From: Seiridium cupressi
Taxonomy: Eukaryota > Ascomycota > Sordariomycetes > Amphisphaeriales > Sporocadaceae
Assembly (NCBI GenBank): GCA_036674765.1
Contig: JARVKI010000011.1
Coordinates: 1-64,000 of the forward strand
DNA length: 64,000 bases
Reading direction: 5' to 3'
Shown one piece after another: positions 59,631 through 64,000 of this stretch. Position 1 is the first letter of the stretch. The number at the start of each line of letters is the position of its first letter. The translations under genes and the position numbers were made by a program. Under the pieces are notes generated by a model. That model worked only from the letters and a program-made list of their open reading frames with translations. It was not told the DNA's origin and made no database searches.

Positions 59631-60163
59631 TTTCAGGAAACGGGCCTTGGCCTCGCTGCATATAATGGCGTTTACACATCAGACATATAATGATACCCCA
59701 GATTAAATTAATATCGCCACTGAAACGCGGCGACACTTTCACCACATGGTTTTCAAACCCCAATGTCGAGCATTTCGATTGATGTAGTACCATACGTCAA
59801 CAGGTCAGCAGCCTTATGGATGGTCGATGGCGCGTTTGAAACCGCCGGTGCATTTTGAAAGCCTGTGTAGAACTGGCAGGTGGCATATGTTCGAAGCCAG
59901 CAGTAACCGTGGGCGGAAACCTATTGTAGTCACATCTCACAGAGGAAGGGAAGAGAATTGGCCATCAACCGTCTTCTTCGGAATTAACCAAAAAGTCAGG
60001 GACACCTTGTTGGGGTAGATCTTGTCTTTTTATACAGATCTAAAAAGCACTCACTATCGTCCATATAGACGCCATGAAGCCGTGAGACCGTGAATACCAG
60101 TTGCCCAAATCAACCATGCCTGAAGCCCATGCGTAACACATTTTTCTCATGCTCGAAAGCCCT
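59631..60163. other. Convergent intergenic region
   Basis: This lies between the 3' ends of the Rtr1 gene and the eS17 gene. It should hold both 3' untranslated regions. No gene is seen. Confidence 0.55.
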
Positions 60164-60902
60164 CTATGATCGGGGAGGGCGGTCGCCGAATCGGCGGGGA
60201 CGCTCGGTACCTTGCGACTGGGTGACGGGAACGACGTTGACGGGGATGGAGTCGAACTGGAACTGGGAATTAGTGCGTGTCCCCCTTTCGTGGTGATTGG
60301 GTGAATACATACGCCAAGGTGCTTGAGGAGATCCTTGGTCTCAGTGTCGATGTCGAGCTGGCCGCTCTCAGAGGTCTGGGCAAAGTCAAGAGCAGAGACC
60401 TCGGGAACGTATTGATCCTTGCGCTCTCGCTCCTCCTCCTGAAGCTTGAAGGAGATACCGCGAACGGGACCACGCTGGATACGCTTCATCAAGTGAGTGG
60501 TGTAGCCGGCTGAAAATTAACATAATTAGCAAACGCCTCCTTTGAATTGTCGATTGACTGGAGTCTGGAGGTTTCGGGCCCGTACCGATCTTGTTGCGGA
60601 GGCGCTTGGAGGCAATGATGGCGATCTCATCGCAGACACGCTTGTTGGTCTCGAAGTCCAGAGTGAGCCTGGGGTAGTAGCGCTCGATGAGCACCTTGCT
60701 CGACTTCTTGCTTTAAACAGAGGTCATATTAGCTTCTCGTCGACGTCGCGGACGACCAAGGAATTCTTCCGAGTTCTGGATATTCCTGGGATTATTCCAA
60801 CTTACACGGTCTCTGTAGGTCTCTAGGTTAGCTGTCTCCCCTAAACATGCTTGGAAAATCAATGGGAGTGGGGGAAGACGAACTTGTGCGGACGCGACCC
60901 AT
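60164..60902 (-). CDS. rps17: 40S ribosomal protein eS17
   Basis: Five exons: 60902-60884 (19 nt), 60812-60806 (7 nt), 60710-60586, 60509-60313 and 60256-60164. They give 146 residues, a typical fungal eS17 length. The spliced start reads [20 protein letters not shown], which is the conserved eS17 N-terminus; only use of the 7-nt microexon AGACCGT yields it. The core [35 protein letters not shown] and [20 protein letters not shown] follows, and the C-terminus ends [12 protein letters not shown]. Introns are 71, 95, 76 and 56 nt; branch sites CTAAC, CTAAT, CTAAT and CTAAT are visible. eS17 is a small-subunit protein of the cytosolic ribosome. Dense introns near the start are usual for fungal ribosomal-protein genes. 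Mrp51 lies upstream on the same strand. Confidence 0.95.
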
Positions 60903-61464
60903 ATTGGCGACTTTTCTGGTGCTCGGGAGATGAGGTTGTCGACGTTGGGCGTTGGGTGTTGAACTTCGAGAGGTCGCGAGTCGATAGCGGGCGGGTGAAC
61001 TTTTGCAGGAAGACGCTTTTTGCTCAGTTTGAGAATGTGCTTGTGGAAGGCCGGGTCCATAAAAGATTTCTAGGGCAGATGCTCTAATTGGCCGCTGAGA
61101 GGGGTTGGAAGATGGATGGACAGTACATAACGCCACCTGGCGAGCACCTGCTGTGTGTGTGGAGCTGCTAGCCGTACACAGCATCCCAAAAAGAAGTGGG
61201 GTTCATGGCTGTGTAGGTAATCAATCATGTGGGGCACCTATTCGAGTCAAAGTGAAGTTGTATGCAAGCTCATAAAGGACGCTTAGAGATATTGGATATA
61301 GATGATTTCTCTGCAAGTCTAGTATTTATACAACGAACAGACTCCCACAACTAGTGTACAAGATGGGTATTGGGAAGCACGAGGGCAACCGAGCCGCCAT
61401 ACATTCATTCCTCATGTATCGGTTCCACTTCGCCTGGAAGCCATAATCCAACATTCCGACTGTC
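60903..61464 (-). promoter_or_regulatory. rps17 promoter region
   Basis: The 0.56-kb gap between the 3' end of mrp51 and the eS17 start. It holds no gene. Confidence 0.45.
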
Positions 61465-62865
61465 TCACTGATTTAATCCGTAGTTGGCAGAGCTGCCGAA
61501 CACTGTTCTTTGGTATTGACGCGGCGACCTCTGCGTCCCCATGGGTCGCTCAATCTGGAGAACCTCGTTCTTCTCCTTGACCGCATCTTCGAAAACGCTC
61601 CCTTCGCCGACCATTTCCTTGTGTACGGTTGATGCGATGGGGTTGGTTTCCTCGAATTGTAGGATCACCTTGCCCTTGGGGTCAATCGAAGCCCTGTGAG
61701 GGTTCACGTAGACCTTGGAGCCTCCTTCTACGCTGGGGATGAAGTCATTGAGACCCGGAATCTTGTCCCGCGATGCGTACCCGCCCGTGGACTTGTAGTT
61801 GAACGATGTCTCGCCCTCAGGAATCTTGGAGATGAAGCCTCCAACGCCGATTTTGGCGACATAGTTAGTAGAACTCTGTCTCGGCGTCACGATTCTGGCC
61901 TTGACTGGCGGGTGGTATTGTTGCGGGCCATAGATTGGATGGTTGTCGAGGTAACTCTTCGTTCGCAGGTAGGAAAGTCCAGCAGATGGATGCGTGATTG
62001 GCGGGCCGTTTCGCGCATAGGGGCTCAAGCTGATCTCGTATTGCCTGCCTGGGTTAAGTTTACCCAGCTCCTCCAGTACAGTCAATTCTGGCGCGAGTGG
62101 TGCCAGATCTAGGAATCGACTGACATGCTGGAAGAGGAGAACCCGATCGCCACGAAGTTGCCGGAGATACTCGGTCAGCGCCTCCTCGGTGATGTCACTT
62201 GGCATAACGGGCGCGGGAGCCTCCTCTGCTCTCTCGCTCGCCTGCTTCGCCTGCTCCTCGGTCAAATCAGATGCTCGTTGCTGTTTCAAATATTCCCGGA
62301 ATTCCGAACGCCTCTCGCGCACCGTGCTTGAAAGATACTGCTCGAATTCGCCATCCGTCATACCCGCCAGCCACGGCCCATTGAACTTCCAGCGCGAGTG
62401 CTCCTTCTTGACTCTGTCCTCGGAGCTAAGTGCGGTAACGTCGCTGTGGTCCTCAAAGACCGACTTGCAGGGCTTCTTGTCTGTAGAGTCATGGGGCACC
62501 GTGATGTCCATGTTCATCTCTTGCCACTTCTTCAGTGTGATGGTGTGATCCGAGGCAGATTGGAAATCTGTAACTTGTTCAATCGAGTCGACTTTTCTGA
62601 CCCTGATTAGGGGCAGCGTTGATTTCGTGGTCGTCCGGAGGGGGAACGGGCGCTTGAACCCCCAGTCTCCCACGACGCGCGATGATTCAGGGGTTGTGAC
62701 GGACAGATGGGTAGGAAAGGGCGCGGTCGCGGTCTGTGACTTGTGCTTGGTCGCCAAGGAGAGATTACTCGGTGCTGATATGGGAGCTGGCATTGAGAAC
62801 ATGCGGGATGATCTCAGTAGAGCTGCTCCAGGAGACACGCTCCGAGAAGCGTTGGCGGTGGCCAT
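61465..62865 (-). CDS. mrp51: Mitochondrial ribosomal protein Mrp51
   Basis: A single exon of 466 residues from an ATG. The N-terminus (MATANASRSVSPGAALLRSS) is rich in Ser, Ala and Arg with no acidic residue, as for a mitochondrial presequence. The Mrp51 signature follows near residue 65-110: GDWGFKRPFPLRTTTKSTLP, then RVRKVDSIEQVTDFQSASDH. A helical, charged middle (EYLKQQRASDLTEEQAKQAS) and a conserved C-terminal part (THPSAGLSYLRTKSYLDNHP, then GVGGFISKIP) complete the match. Mrp51 is a fungal small-subunit protein of the mitochondrial ribosome; in yeast it helps translation of mitochondrial mRNAs through their leaders. It sits upstream of rps17 on the same strand with its own promoter. 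Confidence 0.9.
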   Translation of the reverse strand: MATANASRSVSPGAALLRSSRMFSMPAPISAPSNLSLATKHKSQTATAPFPTHLSVTTPESSRVVGDWGFKRPFPLRTTTKSTLPLIRVRKVDSIEQVTDFQSASDHTITLKKWQEMNMDITVPHDSTDKKPCKSVFEDHSDVTALSSEDRVKKEHSRWKFNGPWLAGMTDGEFEQYLSSTVRERRSEFREYLKQQRASDLTEEQAKQASERAEEAPAPVMPSDITEEALTEYLRQLRGDRVLLFQHVSRFLDLAPLAPELTVLEELGKLNPGRQYEISLSPYARNGPPITHPSAGLSYLRTKSYLDNHPIYGPQQYHPPVKARIVTPRQSSTNYVAKIGVGGFISKIPEGETSFNYKSTGGYASRDKIPGLNDFIPSVEGGSKVYVNPHRASIDPKGKVILQFEETNPIASTVHKEMVGEGSVFEDAVKEKNEVLQIERPMGTQRSPRQYQRTVFGSSANYGLNQ

Positions 62866-63444
62866 CTCGAGCGCTGCTTCCCCGGTCGTTGCTACGGCGT
62901 ATAGAGGGTGCGCTCGTGGCCGAGCTCAATCCAATTGCATGGAAAACTTTCTCTGCAATGATGCTAAACTTCCGAGAGCTCCCTGCAGAATTTCGCCGCA
63001 GCACGGACCGCCTGAGACTTCCCTGGCGCTCGGAACGCATGCGGCCGGCGGGAGCTGCCAGCTGGCGCTTAGCATGCATACTCCCCAAACCTGAGATCGA
63101 CGCGTATGGTTGGATAGTCCATACATGTTTAAGCGACCTTGCTCACCGTCTAGAATTCGCTCAGAAGGGATTCCTTGCTTTTCAACAAGTCGAGTCGAAG
63201 TAACCGATTTACTCACGGAGATATGAAACAATCATTAACCAGAAAGAAGATCTATGAGCCAGGGAATGGTCATAATGGTGGTCCATATATCGGTGGTAGG
63301 ATGGAGTGAATGAGAAGTCATACAATAAGCTGGGGGCATAAACATCGTGGCCTTGTTATGCCACATTACATTCTATCAAGACACCAAGGCTCGTGTGTTT
63401 GAACAATTCACACGCGCAGGCCTCTGCGGACACAACGCCCTTCC
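62866..63444. other. Intergenic, mrp51 promoter region
   Basis: This holds the upstream side of mrp51 and the 3' end of the small Cys-rich gene. The plus-strand frames at 62627-63203 run through mrp51 as antisense shadows or through this gap without codon bias. Confidence 0.5.
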
Positions 63445-63738
63445 TCATTTATCCAACCACCTCATTACCCTTCTCATTATCGCCGCCTTGAGCCGGAGGC
63501 GCAAGCGCAACCCCAGAGGGAGAGGCCGATGCCGTGGGTGCATCCTACAATGGTCACAAGTTCCCCGGACCACGGAGGGCACGTTCGTTTCGGCCTCACC
63601 CGGACGACCGGGCGTCCCGCATGAGCCAAAGTTACCCTCGCGTGCTCTGACCGGCTCACATTTCCTCTTGCGGACTTTCTGATTCACAAAGCCACCGCAG
63701 TTCTTGCAGAGTCGTTCCTGAATCTCGTAGCGGCACAT
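63445..63738 (-). CDS. Small Cys-rich protein, C-terminus uncertain
   Basis: ATG 63738 starts MCRYEIQERLCKNCGGFVNQ, followed by KVRKRKCEPVRA and a second CDHC pair. The layout (a first cysteine at residue 2, then spaced Cys pairs and basic stretches) resembles a group of small fungal Cys-rich proteins without known function. The unspliced frame gives 97 residues, but its last 30 are Arg/Leu repeats of low quality. Another frame after a TTGTAG acceptor reads DAPTASASPSGVALAPPAQG and is more protein-like. A GTGAGG donor exists 55 nt upstream of that acceptor but gives a third frame. The true 3' structure is therefore open; zinc binding is possible but not shown. Confidence 0.45.
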   Translation of the reverse strand: MCRYEIQERLCKNCGGFVNQKVRKRKCEPVRAREGNFGSCGTPGRPGEAETNVPSVVRGTCDHCRMHPRHRPLPLGLRLRLRLKAAIMRRVMRWLDK

Positions 63739-64000
63739 TTTGCTTGCAATAATTGTATTGTGCTCGGTACTTTGGTACGGTTATCGTCCAACGAAAGTGT
63801 AGCCTGTTGTGGAGAGAAGGCCCCCTCCCAGGTATCAACCGAGCCATTAGGGGTTTTATAGTCACGCAGTGGATCGTCAAGGTTGTTTTGACTTGCTGTG
63901 AATCAGAATTGGTGATGGCTAGGCTTGGCCGGATGATCATGTCTTGCCACTTGGCCCGGGTGAAATGATGGTGTCTACGGCTCTGTCTTCACTAGGACAC
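63739..64000. other. Upstream region at window end
   Basis: The presumed promoter side of the small Cys-rich gene. No further gene begins within the window. Confidence 0.5.

Overview
This window is nuclear DNA of a filamentous ascomycete. Short introns of 52-138 nt with GTAAGT/GTATGT-type donors, CTAAC/CTGAC branch sites and CAG/TAG acceptors, G/C-ending codons and fungus-only families (Zn2Cys6 and C2H2 regulators with a fungal transcription-factor domain, Bbc1, Mrp51) point to a Pezizomycotina genome. It is most likely a Sordariomycete, perhaps Hypocreales; that rank is inference. No rRNA, tRNA, CRISPR array or intact transposon was recognised.

Layout. 1-72 is a pure poly-C run at the window edge, probably a sequence artefact. 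73-10.8 kb is gene-poor, with one probable small membrane protein (2.0-2.4 kb) and microsatellites. A long pyrimidine-rich leader (10.8-12.7 kb) precedes a C2H2 transcription factor (12.8-15.8 kb). Then come a 69-residue single-pass membrane protein with a 14-nt first exon (18.3-18.6 kb, minus), an F-box-like protein (19.8-21.0 kb), a 92-residue membrane protein (21.6-22.0 kb), a SYLF-domain protein (24.8-26.9 kb), the actin-related SWI/SNF-RSC subunit Arp9 (27.7-30.4 kb), a Zn2Cys6 regulator (32.4-35.0 kb, minus), a spartin/senescence-domain protein (39.4-41.1 kb), gamma-tubulin complex component 4 (42.0-44.3 kb) and an unnamed conserved fungal protein (45.7-47.2 kb, minus). A 7-kb gene-poor block follows (47.2-54.2 kb). 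The right end is dense: Bbc1 (54.2-57.9 kb, minus), Rtr1/RPAP2 (58.8-59.6 kb, plus), ribosomal protein eS17 (60.2-60.9 kb, minus), mitochondrial ribosomal protein Mrp51 (61.5-62.9 kb, minus) and a small Cys-rich protein (63.4-63.7 kb, minus).

The genes are ordinary chromosomal housekeeping and regulatory genes, not one operon-like system. Functional themes recur: actin-patch biology (SYLF protein, Bbc1), transcription (two regulators, Arp9, Rtr1) and translation (eS17, Mrp51), but no secondary-metabolite or defence cluster was seen. The most interesting observations are at gene-structure level: a 7-nt microexon in eS17, very small spliced genes, a symmetric 75-nt cassette-like exon in Bbc1, a 3n intron in the spartin gene, a zinc-cluster gene whose open frame runs upstream without an ATG, and an orphan coding-like segment just downstream of Bbc1.
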